From Nocardioides sp. NBC_00368 (GTDB taxonomy: Bacteria > Actinomycetota > Actinomycetes > Propionibacteriales > Nocardioidaceae), in assembly GCF_036090055.1 (NCBI RefSeq), contig NZ_CP107970.1:4418501-4482500 (forward strand): a DNA stretch of 64,000 nt, written 5' to 3'. The notes under the pieces were generated by a model. The model searched no databases. It had not been told where the DNA came from and saw only the letters and a list, made by a program, of their open reading frames with translations. The translations under genes were made by a program, and so were the position numbers. This document shows positions 15,566 through 24,719 of the stretch, one piece after another. Position 1 is the first letter of the stretch, and each line of letters starts with the position of its first letter.

Positions 15566-18500
15566 TCAGTCGGTGAGGTCCTTCACCTGGACGTTGCGGT
15601 AGTAGACGGTCTCACCTCCGCCGTGGTTCTGCATGCCGACGAAGCCGGCGAGGTCGCGGGCGGGGTCGGTGCTGGTGAAGTCGTTCACCAGGGTCCCGTT
15701 GAGGAAGATCTTGACGGTCGAGCCCTCGACGCGGATGTCGTACGAGTTCCACGACCCGACCGGCTTGAGGGCGGCCGCGACGGCCTCCGGGTCGGCTCCC
15801 TGGAAGGTGTAGATGGCACCGGTGGTCCGGTCCGGGGCGTCGCTGGCGTCGATCTGGACCTCGTAGCCCTGGTTCACCGCGACCCACGGGTCGTTGCCGG
15901 GGTTGGGGAAGCCGATGAAGACGCCGCCGTTGTCGTCGCGGAGCAGCTTCCAGTCGAGCTTCAGGCTGTACTCGCTGAACTCCTGCTCGGCGTACCACAG
16001 CAGGCCCAGACCGTTGGTCGTACGCAGCGAGCAGTCGTCCTGCCGACCGAACGAGCCCGGGCCGGCCATCCGCCACGAGGCCAGGGAGGCCAGGGTTCCG
16101 TCGAAGAGCGACGTGTAGCCCGGGGCGGGTCGCTTCGGCGTACAGACGTCTTCGCCGCCGCCGACCTTGAGCACATCGAAGTTGACGTTCCCCTCATCAC
16201 CTTCCTCATAGCGAAGGGTGATCCGGTTGACGCCGGCCTTCAGCCTCATCGGCCGGGTCGCGGTGCCCCAGGTCTGCCAGTCGCCCGTGGACTCCAGCGC
16301 CCACGGGTCGACCTCGGTGCCGTTGAGGTAGACCGAGACCCGCTTCGTGCCGGGCGCCGGGTCGGGGCCGTTGGCGTAGCGCAGCCGGACCGGGTACGTC
16401 CCGGCGCGAGCGACCTTCGCGTCGAAGGTGACCGAGGCGCCGACGGTGCCGAAGCCGTCCACGAACCCGGAGCCGGAGTAGCCGTTGTGCTCGACCGCGA
16501 CGTTGGCGCTGCCCTTCAGGGTCGCCTGCTCGGCCTCGAGATAACCCCGGTCGGCCGGCGACTCGTAGCCGGGAATCGAGTTGAGCGTGTACCACGCCTC
16601 GGTGTTCCACAGCTCCTTCCCGCCCTCGCTGGTGAACGGCCGCGGCGAGCGCAGGTGCACGACCCGGCCCTCCTCCAGGCCGTCGACGGTGAGCTTCACC
16701 GAGGTGCGGTCGGCGGACACCTCGGCGCCAGAGACGAACAGGGGACGCTCGTCGACCTTCGGGCCGCCGTACGTCGGCCGCGGCGCGTAGCGCCAGTGGG
16801 TCATCCGGAACGCGGCGTTCGGGTCCGCGGCGATCTTCTCGACCGTCTCCTGCGACAGTGGCTTCGTGTAGCGGATCTCGAAGCCGTTCCTGGTGGCGCG
16901 CATCTGGTGCATGTCGAACGCCGAGCCGTCGGCCGGGCTCATCCGCTGCAGGCCGTAGCGGAGCTTGCCCGGCTCGCTCCAGTTGCCGGCCTCGCCGATG
17001 CCGCCGACGTAGATCGACCCGTCGGGGCCGAGCAGGGTGCGGTTCACGCCCGCCTCGAGACCGGCGGACCAGCGGAAGACAGCGCCCTGGTACTCGCCCT
17101 CGACCTTCTCCAGGAAGCCGCGCTGCAGGCCGCCGTAGGTGACGTCGCCGAAGATCATCTGACCGGCGTACGCGCCCTTCTCCAGCATCATCGGGCTGCT
17201 CGGGGAGTTGCCGATCTCGTTCTGCGGCACCCACAGGGCCGGGCCGGTGACCGGCTTCTCGTCGAACGGGCCGGCCGGGTTGGTGTAGTGGTTGAAGAAC
17301 CTGCCGGGCTTGACGTGCACCAGCTTGGAGCTGGGCAGCCAGGCGCCCTGGTTGTCCATCACGAACAGGTCGCCGCCGGGTCCGCGCATCATCCCGTTGG
17401 GCGTACGCAGCCCGCCCGCGACGTAGGTGACCTCACCGGTCTTGCGGGAGATCTTCAGCGTCGTGCCGCGGTTGCGTGCCGGCTGCGGGTCGGTGGTCGC
17501 GCCGCCGAAGTTGATGGCGACGGAGAGGTTGACGTAGAAGTTCTCCTCGTCGTGGAGGAGGCCGAAGGCGAACTCGTGGAAGTTCTCACCGAAGGGCCAC
17601 TCCGCCACCTTCCGGCGGCTGTCGTAGAAGCCGTCCCCATCGGGGTCGGTCAGCTCGGTGAGCTGGTCGCGCTCGGAGACGAAGATCGACTCGCCGATGA
17701 CGGCCACGCCCATCGGGTTGAACAGGTCGGTCGCGACCTTCTCCACCTCGACGTCCTCGGGTCCGCCGGCGGTGCGGGCGTTGCTGAGGAAGAAGATCTC
17801 GCCCGGCTCGGGGTTCTCCACCCAGCCCGACGGGCTCACCGACCCGGAGGTCACCACGGCCAGCCGGCCGTCCGGCGCCCAGTCCAGCGCGGACACCATC
17901 GGCTCGAAGCCCTCCGGCCGCAGGTCGGTCAGGTCGTACCCCGGGTGGACGCTGTCCAGCTGCATCCCGTCGCCGGCGGTGTCGTTCTGGCCCTCGCAGT
18001 ACTTCGTGCCCGGCGCGGTCACCCGCACCACCCCGGCCTCGGTGCTCAGGACGTCGGTCGGCACCAGCGAGAAGTCACCGGCGCCCGGCGGACGCCACTG
18101 CAGGCGCAGCACCTCGCCGCCGCCGTTCTCGAAGTGCTCCACGCGCAGGTCGTGGTAGCCCTCGCTCAGGCTGACGGAACCGTCCTTGGCGGTCTCCCCG
18201 TGCAGACCGTCGTGGTTGATGACCTCCGAGTCGTCGATGACCAGCCGGGAGCCGTCGTCGCTGATCAACCGGAAGTCGTACGTCCCGGCAGCATCGATGC
18301 GCAGGTTGGCCAGGGCGTGCGAGATGAACCGCTCGGCGAGGCCGAAGTCCTCCGGCGAGTCGTAGTCGATGACCGAGGTGAGCTTGTCGACGTTGGGCGT
18401 CTGGCCCGCTCGCAGCGTGCACAGCTGCTCGATCGGGCGGCTCATGTCATAGGTGCGCAGCGTGACGCCGGGCTCCTGTGGTGGCAGCTCCGCCTCCTCC

Positions 18501-18595
18501 GCGGCGGCCGCGGGGCCGCTGCCGATCAGCGCGGCCACGACTGACAGACCGACTAGTGGGCCAAGCACGGCCCTGGACGGGGGGACATGGATCAT
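15566..18595 (-). CDS. Exported multidomain PA14 / beta-propeller / CBM / DUF1080 protein
   Basis: The 1,009-residue product starts with a signal peptide (MIHVPPSRAVLGPLVGLSVV to about residue 32). In order: a PA14 domain (about 70-190, RLISDDGSRLVIDD); a six-bladed-type propeller as in glucose/sorbosone dehydrogenases (about 230-630); a CBM6/35-like carbohydrate-binding domain (about 685-812); and a DUF1080 concanavalin-like domain (about 828-1008), a family that includes 3-keto-glycoside hydrolases. It should act on polysaccharide or glycoside outside the cell. ATG 18595 follows GGAGG. No cytochrome c domain is seen. The promoter has palindromes around the -35 box. Confidence 0.85.
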   Translation of the reverse strand: MIHVPPSRAVLGPLVGLSVVAALIGSGPAAAAEEAELPPQEPGVTLRTYDMSRPIEQLCTLRAGQTPNVDKLTSVIDYDSPEDFGLAERFISHALANLRIDAAGTYDFRLISDDGSRLVIDDSEVINHDGLHGETAKDGSVSLSEGYHDLRVEHFENGGGEVLRLQWRPPGAGDFSLVPTDVLSTEAGVVRVTAPGTKYCEGQNDTAGDGMQLDSVHPGYDLTDLRPEGFEPMVSALDWAPDGRLAVVTSGSVSPSGWVENPEPGEIFFLSNARTAGGPEDVEVEKVATDLFNPMGVAVIGESIFVSERDQLTELTDPDGDGFYDSRRKVAEWPFGENFHEFAFGLLHDEENFYVNLSVAINFGGATTDPQPARNRGTTLKISRKTGEVTYVAGGLRTPNGMMRGPGGDLFVMDNQGAWLPSSKLVHVKPGRFFNHYTNPAGPFDEKPVTGPALWVPQNEIGNSPSSPMMLEKGAYAGQMIFGDVTYGGLQRGFLEKVEGEYQGAVFRWSAGLEAGVNRTLLGPDGSIYVGGIGEAGNWSEPGKLRYGLQRMSPADGSAFDMHQMRATRNGFEIRYTKPLSQETVEKIAADPNAAFRMTHWRYAPRPTYGGPKVDERPLFVSGAEVSADRTSVKLTVDGLEEGRVVHLRSPRPFTSEGGKELWNTEAWYTLNSIPGYESPADRGYLEAEQATLKGSANVAVEHNGYSGSGFVDGFGTVGASVTFDAKVARAGTYPVRLRYANGPDPAPGTKRVSVYLNGTEVDPWALESTGDWQTWGTATRPMRLKAGVNRITLRYEEGDEGNVNFDVLKVGGGEDVCTPKRPAPGYTSLFDGTLASLASWRMAGPGSFGRQDDCSLRTTNGLGLLWYAEQEFSEYSLKLDWKLLRDDNGGVFIGFPNPGNDPWVAVNQGYEVQIDASDAPDRTTGAIYTFQGADPEAVAAALKPVGSWNSYDIRVEGSTVKIFLNGTLVNDFTSTDPARDLAGFVGMQNHGGGETVYYRNVQVKDLTD

Positions 18596-18633
18596 GGGGG
18601 CCTCCGCTAGAGATGTGGCGTGAGTCACATCAG

Positions 18634-18690
18634 AAGGTAGGGATCCCGTGAGACTTCGTCAAGAAGTTTTGGAACTTTCGCAAGTAAGTT
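18634..18690 (-). promoter_or_regulatory. Promoter with two palindromes upstream of the PA14/DUF1080 gene
   Basis: On the minus strand a -35 box TTGACG (18657-18662) and -10 box TACCTT (18634-18639) are 17 bases apart. The palindrome ACTTC-TTGAC-GAAGT (18653-18667) encloses the -35 box, and a second one, AACTT-8-AAGTT (18673-18690), lies just upstream. This suits a repressor of LacI type, whose gene is not in the neighbourhood. Confidence 0.6.
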
Positions 18691-18720
18691 GGAAATGTGC
18701 GGAGGCGACGACTTTGCGGT

Positions 18721-18933
18721 TCAGGGCGTCGCCTCGAAGAGCCGGTCGAGGTGCTGGTCGACGGCCGCGAGCCGCTACGAACCGCCGGCGGGGCCGCCAC
18801 TGATCACGATGCCGCGCGACCCCGGCCGCATGGGCTGACCGGCGTAGATCGCGTACCGCCCGGGCTCAGCAGGCGGCGCCCACCGACGATCGGCGAAGCC
18901 GTCGGTGGCGGCTCTTCCGGCGCGGTTGGGCAT
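18721..18933 (-). other. Possible eroded reading frame in a gene-poor stretch
   Basis: The 360 bases between the PA14 gene and the DUF1801 gene hold no clear gene. One minus-strand frame from ATG 18933 reads plausibly (MPNRAGRAATDGF ... APPAEPGRYAIYAGQ) to TAG at 18775-18777, then continues RLAAVDQHLDRLFEATP to a stop at 18721. It could be a small or decayed gene; I do not recognise it. Confidence 0.2.
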
Positions 18934-18954
18934 CGACCGGCACCAGCAGGCCCG

Positions 18955-19395
18955 TTACCGGACGGCCCGCTTCACCAGCTCGGTGAGCTTCTTCTCGACG
19001 GCCGGGGTCATGGTCGTCACGGCGAAGACGGTCGGCCACATGTCGCCGTCGTCGAGGTTCGCCCACTCCTGGAAACCGAGCTCGGCATAGCGCATCTTGA
19101 ACTTCCCGGCGCACTTGTAGAAGACCACGACCTTGCCGTCGGCGTTCGCGTACGCGGGCATGCCGTACCAGGTCTTCGGCGCCAGGTCGGGGGCGTGCGT
19201 GGTGACGACCCGGTGGAGCGTCTCGCCGATGGCGCGATCGTTGTCGTCCATCGCCTCGATCTTCGCGAGGCAGTCGGCGAGGTCCGCCTCGGCCTTCTTG
19301 CTGCCGCTGCCCCGCTTGGCGGCCGTCCTCCGCTCGGCGGCCGCCTCCTTCATGGCGGCCTTCTCTTCCTCGGTGAATGTGCTGCTGTTCGCCAT
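18955..19395 (-). CDS. DUF1801 (YdhG-like) family protein
   Basis: The 146-residue protein has a charged, Lys- and Ala-rich N-terminal third (likely helical) and a DUF1801 domain from about residue 55, with the family marks TWYGMPAYANADGKVVVFYK and AELGFQEWANLDDGDMWPTVFAV. Some relatives (YdhG/frataxin-like) have been linked to iron handling, but the role is not settled. No signal or membrane segment is seen. It stands alone. Confidence 0.75.
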   Translation of the reverse strand: MANSSTFTEEEKAAMKEAAAERRTAAKRGSGSKKAEADLADCLAKIEAMDDNDRAIGETLHRVVTTHAPDLAPKTWYGMPAYANADGKVVVFYKCAGKFKMRYAELGFQEWANLDDGDMWPTVFAVTTMTPAVEKKLTELVKRAVR

Positions 19396-19469
19396 TGGTC
19401 TTTCCTTCCTGGTCGGTCTGTTGAGACGAGCCTAGAAAGTCCGGAGCACGTACGCTTCTTCGTTCCTGA

Positions 19470-20147
19470 TCAGTCGAGGGGCGTGTAGACCATGTCCTCG
19501 CGGACCTCGAGCCCGAGGTCGTCGAGCATGTCGATGAGCACCACGACCACCTGCCGGGTGAGTCGGCCGATGAGCTGGTCCCGGGTCTCGTCGTGGTGGT
19601 CGAGCCACCAGATGATGCTGGCGTCGACCATGCCCATCAGGCCGGCGAGGATGCCGTCCGAGGGAGTGTCGCTGATGTCGGAGGCGCGCAGGTAGGAGCC
19701 CATCGCGTCGATGAGCTCGTCGAGGAAGCGGTTGCGTCCCATCCGGGCCCGGTGCAGGGCCCTGGTCTGGTGCTGTGCGGCGACGAACCGGTAGAGGTTC
19801 GGGTGCTCGTCGGCCCAGGCGACGCAGGACTCGAGGATGCCGCCGACGACCTCATGCGGGGTCCCGGCACGGGCGAGATGAGGGCGTACGCGGCGGATCA
19901 GCTCGGTCGACGCGAACCGGACGACCTCGGCGTCGAGCTGCTCCTTGCTGGCGAAGTGCCGGTAGACGTTCGGGCGGGGGAGGCCCGCGCGCTCGGCGAC
20001 CTGGGCCATGCCGACGTCGGGCCCGCGCTCCTCGATCGCCTCGACGGCCGCCTCGACCACCTGGGCGCGGCGTGCGTCGTTGTCGAGCGCCTCCTTCGCG
20101 GAACGGCGCCGGACCGTGGAATCCACCCACTTCACCACGTCAACCAC
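19470..20147 (-). CDS. TetR family transcriptional regulator
   Basis: The 225-residue protein has a TetR helix-turn-helix at about residues 28-75 (VGMAQVAERAGLPRPNVYRHFASKEQLDAEV) and a variable ligand domain after it. The GTG at 20147 is the first good start; nearby in-frame alternatives exist. It is divergent from the acyl-CoA dehydrogenase operon and a palindrome lies between them, so it probably represses that operon until a hydrophobic ligand appears. Confidence 0.87.
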   Translation of the reverse strand: MVDVVKWVDSTVRRRSAKEALDNDARRAQVVEAAVEAIEERGPDVGMAQVAERAGLPRPNVYRHFASKEQLDAEVVRFASTELIRRVRPHLARAGTPHEVVGGILESCVAWADEHPNLYRFVAAQHQTRALHRARMGRNRFLDELIDAMGSYLRASDISDTPSDGILAGLMGMVDASIIWWLDHHDETRDQLIGRLTRQVVVVLIDMLDDLGLEVREDMVYTPLD

Positions 20148-20201
20148 ATCGTCACCCTAGCGAGACATCACCGGCTACACCTTGTATCCAGCGAATAAGT
20201 G

Positions 20202-20214
20202 GGACACCATGTCC
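20202..20214. promoter_or_regulatory. Candidate TetR operator
   Basis: GGACA-CCA-TGTCC is a perfect 13-base inverted repeat between the divergent tetR and acyl-CoA dehydrogenase genes. A looser pair, TGTATC (20183-20188) and GATACA (20217-20222), surrounds it. Confidence 0.4.
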
Positions 20215-20250
20215 TTGATACATCATGTACCCACCACCGAAAGGCCACGC

Positions 20251-21408
20251 ATGTCCCGCCGCTCGCCCTGGATGGACCAGGACCTCGACGACCTACGCGA
20301 CCTTGCCCGGACCTTCTTCGAGAAGGAGGTCAAGCCGAACATCGACACCTACATCGCCGACAAGCACGTCGACCGTGACCTGTGGCGCAAGGCCGGTGAG
20401 CTGGGCCTGCTGTGCCTCTCGATCCCGGAGGCGTACGGCGGTGGCGGTGGCACCTTCGCCCACGAGGCCGTGCTGATCGAGGAGCAGGCCCGAGTCGGCG
20501 ACACGTCCTTCGGCGCCTCGCTGCACAGCGGGATCGTGGCCCACTACCTGCTGGCGTACGGCACGGAGGAGCAGAAGAACGAGTGGCTGCCGAAGCTCGC
20601 CTCCGGCGAGGTGGTCTCCGCGATCGCGATGACCGAGCCCGGCACCGGCTCCGACCTGCAGGGCATCCGCACCAAGGCGATCAAGGACGGCGACGAGTAC
20701 GTCGTCAACGGCGCCAAGACGTTCATCACCAACGGCCTCCTGGCCGACATGGTCCTGGTCGCGGTGAAGACCAACCCCGAGGAGGCGGCCGCCGGGATCT
20801 CCCTGGTCATCGTCCCGACCGACGCCGAAGGCTTCCGCCGGGGCCGGGTGCTCGACAAGATCGGGATGAAGGGGCAGGACACCTGCGAGCTCTTCTTCGA
20901 CGACGTACGCATCCCTGCGTCGAACCTGCTCGGGGACAAGGAGGGCGACGGCTTCGTCCAGCTGATGATGCAGCTGCCGCAGGAGCGGCTGATCGTCGCG
21001 GTCGGCAGCGTGGCGGCGATGGAGTTCTGCTTCGAGGAGACCCTGCGGTACGTCAACGAGCGCACCGCCTTCGGCCGGCCGGTCTTCGGCTTCCAGAACA
21101 CCAAGTTCGAGATGGCCGAGATCGCGACCGAGGCCCGGGTCGCGCGCTCCTTCATCGACGAGTGCGTCGAGCTGCACGTCAAGGGTGAGCTCGACATCCC
21201 GACCGCCGCGATGGCCAAGTACTGGAGCTCCGAGCGCGCCGGCATCGTCGTCGACAAGTGCCTCCAGCTCTTCGGCGGCTACGGGTTCATGGAGGAGTAC
21301 CCGATCGCCCGCGCCTTCACCGACCTCCGCGTCCAGCGCATCTACGCCGGCACCACCGAGATCATGAAGGAGATCATCAGCCGATCCCTTCCGGTCCCCA
21401 CCCGATGA
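20251..21408 (+). CDS. Acyl-CoA dehydrogenase
   Basis: The 385-residue flavoprotein introduces a 2,3 double bond in an acyl-CoA. Marks are IAMTEPGTGSDLQGI (about residues 127-141), AKTFITNG (about 159), RTAFGRPVFGFQN (about 270) and the C-terminal QLFGGYGFMEEYPIARAFTDLRVQRIYAGTTEIMKEII, where the usual catalytic Glu lies. ATG 20251 follows GAAAGG and begins MSRRSPWMDQDLDDL. It is first in an operon with an AurF-type oxygenase, a hydrolase and a Baeyer-Villiger enzyme. Confidence 0.93.
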   Translation: MSRRSPWMDQDLDDLRDLARTFFEKEVKPNIDTYIADKHVDRDLWRKAGELGLLCLSIPEAYGGGGGTFAHEAVLIEEQARVGDTSFGASLHSGIVAHYLLAYGTEEQKNEWLPKLASGEVVSAIAMTEPGTGSDLQGIRTKAIKDGDEYVVNGAKTFITNGLLADMVLVAVKTNPEEAAAGISLVIVPTDAEGFRRGRVLDKIGMKGQDTCELFFDDVRIPASNLLGDKEGDGFVQLMMQLPQERLIVAVGSVAAMEFCFEETLRYVNERTAFGRPVFGFQNTKFEMAEIATEARVARSFIDECVELHVKGELDIPTAAMAKYWSSERAGIVVDKCLQLFGGYGFMEEYPIARAFTDLRVQRIYAGTTEIMKEIISRSLPVPTR

Positions 21409-21428
21409 GAACCACGAAGGAGGTCGTC

Positions 21429-22406
21429 ATGAAGACGACGACGAAGCAGTCCTACCACGACACCCTGCGGACGCTCTCGGAGGCGTCGGTGGACCAGCAC
21501 TTCCAGGCGTTCAAGGACATCGCCTGGGACGACCCCGAGTTCCACCTCGACCCGAACGACGAGCGCTTCATCCTCACCGACGCCGACGAGATCGGCCGTC
21601 ACGAGTGGTACAAGTCGCTCTCGAAGGAGCGGCAGATCCAGGTCGGCGTCTACCGCTACGCGCAGATCGCGAAGGTCGGGCGCCAGTTCGAGCAGGTGCT
21701 CATCGCCGGGGTGATGCACCACCTGATCCTGGCGAAGGACGGCAACCCCGAGTTCCGCTATGCGATGCACGAGGTCACCGAGGAGACCCATCACATCCAG
21801 ATGTTCCAGGAGTCGGTCAACCGGTTCGTGGAGAACGCAGGTGTCGATGGCGTCGCCGGTGCACCGGGATGGTTCGCCTGGCTGGCTCCGCTGGTGACGT
21901 CGGCCGGGACCTGGTTCCCGGAGATCTTCTTCGTCGGCATCCTCGGTGGCGAGGAGCCGATCGACCACCTGCAGAAGAGCATCATGCGGGCCGGCGGCAG
22001 CCACCCGCTGATCGACCGCGTCATGCAGATCCACATCGCCGAGGAGGCGCGGCACATCGGCTTCGCGCACCAGTACCTCGAGCACCACTGGGCGCGGATG
22101 AACCCGCTCAAGCGGCGCGCGCTGACCTACCTGTTCCCGGTCGTCATGCGACTCCTGTGCGACGTGATCATGGTGCCGAGCAAGCAGGCGCGCGAGGACA
22201 TGGGCATCCCGAAGGACGTCGCCAAGGAGATCTGGTGGAAGTCCGAGGACTCCGAGAAGCTCCTGCGCGACCTCTTCTCGGACGTACGCCTCCTGGCCGA
22301 CAACCTGGGCATCCGCAAGGGGCCGGCCAAGCTGGTCTGGCGGGCCCTCGGCATCGACGGGCGGGCGGCGCGCTTCCGCGCGGAGCCCTCCAACGCGGCG
22401 GTCTGA
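21429..22406 (+). CDS. AurF-like diiron oxygenase
   Basis: The 325-residue protein fits the AurF/p-aminobenzoate N-oxygenase fold (PF11583). Likely iron ligands are the Glu and His of EQVLIAGVMHH (about residues 91-101), TEETHHIQMF (about 118-127) and HIAEEARHIGF (about 200-210). Members oxidise amines or carry out other O2-dependent chemistry with a two-iron centre. ATG 21429 follows AAGGAGG. It lies 20 bases after the acyl-CoA dehydrogenase gene. The substrate cannot be told from sequence. Confidence 0.85.
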   Translation: MKTTTKQSYHDTLRTLSEASVDQHFQAFKDIAWDDPEFHLDPNDERFILTDADEIGRHEWYKSLSKERQIQVGVYRYAQIAKVGRQFEQVLIAGVMHHLILAKDGNPEFRYAMHEVTEETHHIQMFQESVNRFVENAGVDGVAGAPGWFAWLAPLVTSAGTWFPEIFFVGILGGEEPIDHLQKSIMRAGGSHPLIDRVMQIHIAEEARHIGFAHQYLEHHWARMNPLKRRALTYLFPVVMRLLCDVIMVPSKQAREDMGIPKDVAKEIWWKSEDSEKLLRDLFSDVRLLADNLGIRKGPAKLVWRALGIDGRAARFRAEPSNAAV

Positions 22407-22407
22407 C

Positions 22408-23214
22408 GTGCTGGCGTACGAGAGCAGCGGCTCGGGCGAGCCGCTGCTCCTGATCCACGGCATCGGTCACCGCCGCCAGGCCTGGCACCCGGTCGTCGAC
22501 CGGCTCGCCGAGCACCACGAGGTGTTCCTCGTGGACCTGCCGGGACATGGCGAGTCGCCGGCTCACGTGACCGACGGCCGCTCGCCGCGGCAGGCGCTGA
22601 TCGAGCCGCTGGAGGAGTTCATGGCGGCGGCCGGCCTGGAGCGCCCGCACGTGGTGGGCAACAGCCTCGGTGCGCTGGTTGCCCTGGAGATGAGCAAGCA
22701 CGGGCTCGCCCGGAGCGTCACCGCGATCTCCCCGGCCGGCTTCTGGCGCAACGACGTCGAGTTCGCCTACGTACGGGCGCTGTTCGCCTCGGTCGTCGCG
22801 ACCTCGGGCGTGCTGAAGCCGGTCGCGCCGTGGCTGCTGCGTCACCCCTGGGGCCGGACGCTCGGTCTCAGCTGGGCGAGCGCCCGGCCGACGCTGATCA
22901 CGCCGGAGGCGGCGTACGAGGACCTGCGGAACATGCTGGACTCCAAGCAGGCCGTGCGCGACATCATCCGCGGCGGCTACCTCTTCGACGGCGCCGTGCC
23001 GGCGGACGTGCCGATCACGATCGCCTGGGGCAGCAAGGACCGGGTCCTGCGTCCCTACCAGGCCGGCCAGGCTCGGGTGCGCCTGCCCGGAGCCCGTCAC
23101 GTCGAGCTGCCCGGCTGCGGGCACGTGCCGATGGCGGACGACCCCGACCTGATCGCCGACACCATCCTGGCGACCACCCAGGACACGAGCACGGACCTCC
23201 GGAGGACCGCATGA
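22408..23214 (+). CDS. Alpha/beta hydrolase
   Basis: The 268-residue hydrolase shows the oxyanion HGIGHRRQAW (about residues 17-26), VDLPGHGES (about 42-50), nucleophile motif GNSLG (about 83-87), an acidic residue in WGSKDRVL (about 212) and catalytic His in GCGHVPMADDP (about 239). The GTG start lies one base after the preceding stop, and the end overlaps the next gene by ATGA. An esterase that opens the product of the neighbouring Baeyer-Villiger enzyme is a reasonable guess. Confidence 0.9.
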   Translation: MLAYESSGSGEPLLLIHGIGHRRQAWHPVVDRLAEHHEVFLVDLPGHGESPAHVTDGRSPRQALIEPLEEFMAAAGLERPHVVGNSLGALVALEMSKHGLARSVTAISPAGFWRNDVEFAYVRALFASVVATSGVLKPVAPWLLRHPWGRTLGLSWASARPTLITPEAAYEDLRNMLDSKQAVRDIIRGGYLFDGAVPADVPITIAWGSKDRVLRPYQAGQARVRLPGARHVELPGCGHVPMADDPDLIADTILATTQDTSTDLRRTA

Positions 23215-24719
23215 CCACCCACCGCCACGTCGACGTGCTCATCGTCGGGGCCGGCCTGTCCGGCGTGGGCGTCGCCAGCCAGCTGACCCGCGAACGGACC
23301 GGGCGGACGTACGCCATCCTCGAGCGGCGCACCGCGATGGGCGGCACCTGGGACCTGTTCCGCTACCCCGGGATCCGCTCGGACTCGGACATGTTCACCT
23401 TCGGCTACGGGTTCCGGCCGTGGCACGGCACGAAGGTGCTGGCCGACGGCCCGAGCATCAAGCGCTACATCGAGGAGACGGCGGACGAGTACGGCGTCAC
23501 CCGGCACACCCACTTCGGCCGCAAGGTCGTCGCCGCCTCCTGGTCCAGCGAACGTGGTCTGTGGACCACCACGGCGCTCGACGAGAGCACCGGGGAGACG
23601 GAGGAGTGGACGAGTCACTTCCTCGTCGGCGCGACCGGCTACTACGACTACGACCAGGGCCATCGACCCGTTTTCCCTGGTGAGGACCGGTTCCAGGGCG
23701 AGCTCGTCCACCCGCAGCACTGGCCCGAGGACCTCGACCACACCGGCAAGCGCGTGGTCGTCATCGGCAGCGGCGCCACCGCGATCACCCTGGTTCCGAA
23801 CCTGGCCGAGAAGGCCGAGCACGTCACGATGCTGCAGCGCTCGCCGACGTACGTCATGCCGGTCCCGGCCGATGACCCGGTCTCGGCCGCGTTCAACCTG
23901 CTCAAGGTGCCGAGCGGGGCGGTCTACGGCACCGGCCGCGTACGCAACATCCTGCTGCAGCAGGGCATGTACCGGTTCTGTCGCACCGCGCCCAAGGCCG
24001 CCCGGAAGGCGATCCTCGCCGCGATCCGTGCCCAGGTCGGCAGCGAGGTGGACATGAAGCACTTCGAGCCGAGCTACAACCCCTGGGACGAGCGACTGTG
24101 CGTGGTGCCGAACGGTGACCTGTTCTCCGTCCTGCGGCGCGGCGAGGCCTCGATCGTCACCGACACGATCGACACCTTCACCGAGACCGGGATCCGGCTG
24201 GCGTCGGGTGAGGAGATCCCCGCCGACATCGTCGTCACCGCGACCGGACTCAAGATCCAGCTGCTCGGCGGCATGCGCGTCGAGGTCGACGGCGAGCCGG
24301 TCGACACCCGCGACCGGATGCTCTACAAGGGCACCCTGGTCGAGGGCATGCCCAACGCGATGATCGTGATGGGCTACACCAACGCGTCCTGGACGCTGAA
24401 GGCCGATCTCGCCGGTGCGTACCTGTGCCGCCTGCTCAAGCACATGGCCCGCAACGGCTACGGCCAGGTGGTGGCTGAGGCGGCGGACGATGATCGCGAG
24501 GAGGTCTCCGTGATGGGTGCCTCGATGCGGTCGGGCTACATCCAGCGCGGCGACGCCGTGATGCCCCGCCAGGGCAAGCGGGCCCCGTGGCAGATCCGGC
24601 AGGACTACCTCTACGACACCCGCGAGCTGCGGCTCCGCTCCGTCGACGACCCGAACCTCCGGTTCACGTCGCGGACCGTGCCGGCGTCGGCGCCGGTGGT
24701 CGAGGGGGTGCCCGCCTAG
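23211..24719 (+). CDS. Baeyer-Villiger-type flavin monooxygenase
   Basis: The 502-residue enzyme has a first dinucleotide motif GAGLSG (about residues 13-18), the type I Baeyer-Villiger fingerprint FQGELVHPQHWP (about 161-172, fitting FxGxxxHxxxWP) and a second GSGATA motif (about 184). It should insert oxygen next to a ketone using NADPH, FAD and O2, giving an ester or lactone. It overlaps the hydrolase gene by 4 bases, which fits ketone to ester to acid plus alcohol. Its TAG stop shares CTAG with the convergent methyltransferase stop. Confidence 0.92.
   Translation: MTTHRHVDVLIVGAGLSGVGVASQLTRERTGRTYAILERRTAMGGTWDLFRYPGIRSDSDMFTFGYGFRPWHGTKVLADGPSIKRYIEETADEYGVTRHTHFGRKVVAASWSSERGLWTTTALDESTGETEEWTSHFLVGATGYYDYDQGHRPVFPGEDRFQGELVHPQHWPEDLDHTGKRVVVIGSGATAITLVPNLAEKAEHVTMLQRSPTYVMPVPADDPVSAAFNLLKVPSGAVYGTGRVRNILLQQGMYRFCRTAPKAARKAILAAIRAQVGSEVDMKHFEPSYNPWDERLCVVPNGDLFSVLRRGEASIVTDTIDTFTETGIRLASGEEIPADIVVTATGLKIQLLGGMRVEVDGEPVDTRDRMLYKGTLVEGMPNAMIVMGYTNASWTLKADLAGAYLCRLLKHMARNGYGQVVAEAADDDREEVSVMGASMRSGYIQRGDAVMPRQGKRAPWQIRQDYLYDTRELRLRSVDDPNLRFTSRTVPASAPVVEGVPA

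Noticed and set aside
15524..18544. A 1,006-codon open frame antisense to the DUF1080 protein gene
   Set aside because: It is a mirror frame of a well-supported gene in 70% G+C DNA; the protein is full of Asp, Arg, Val and Gly runs with no domain, signal or ribosome site.
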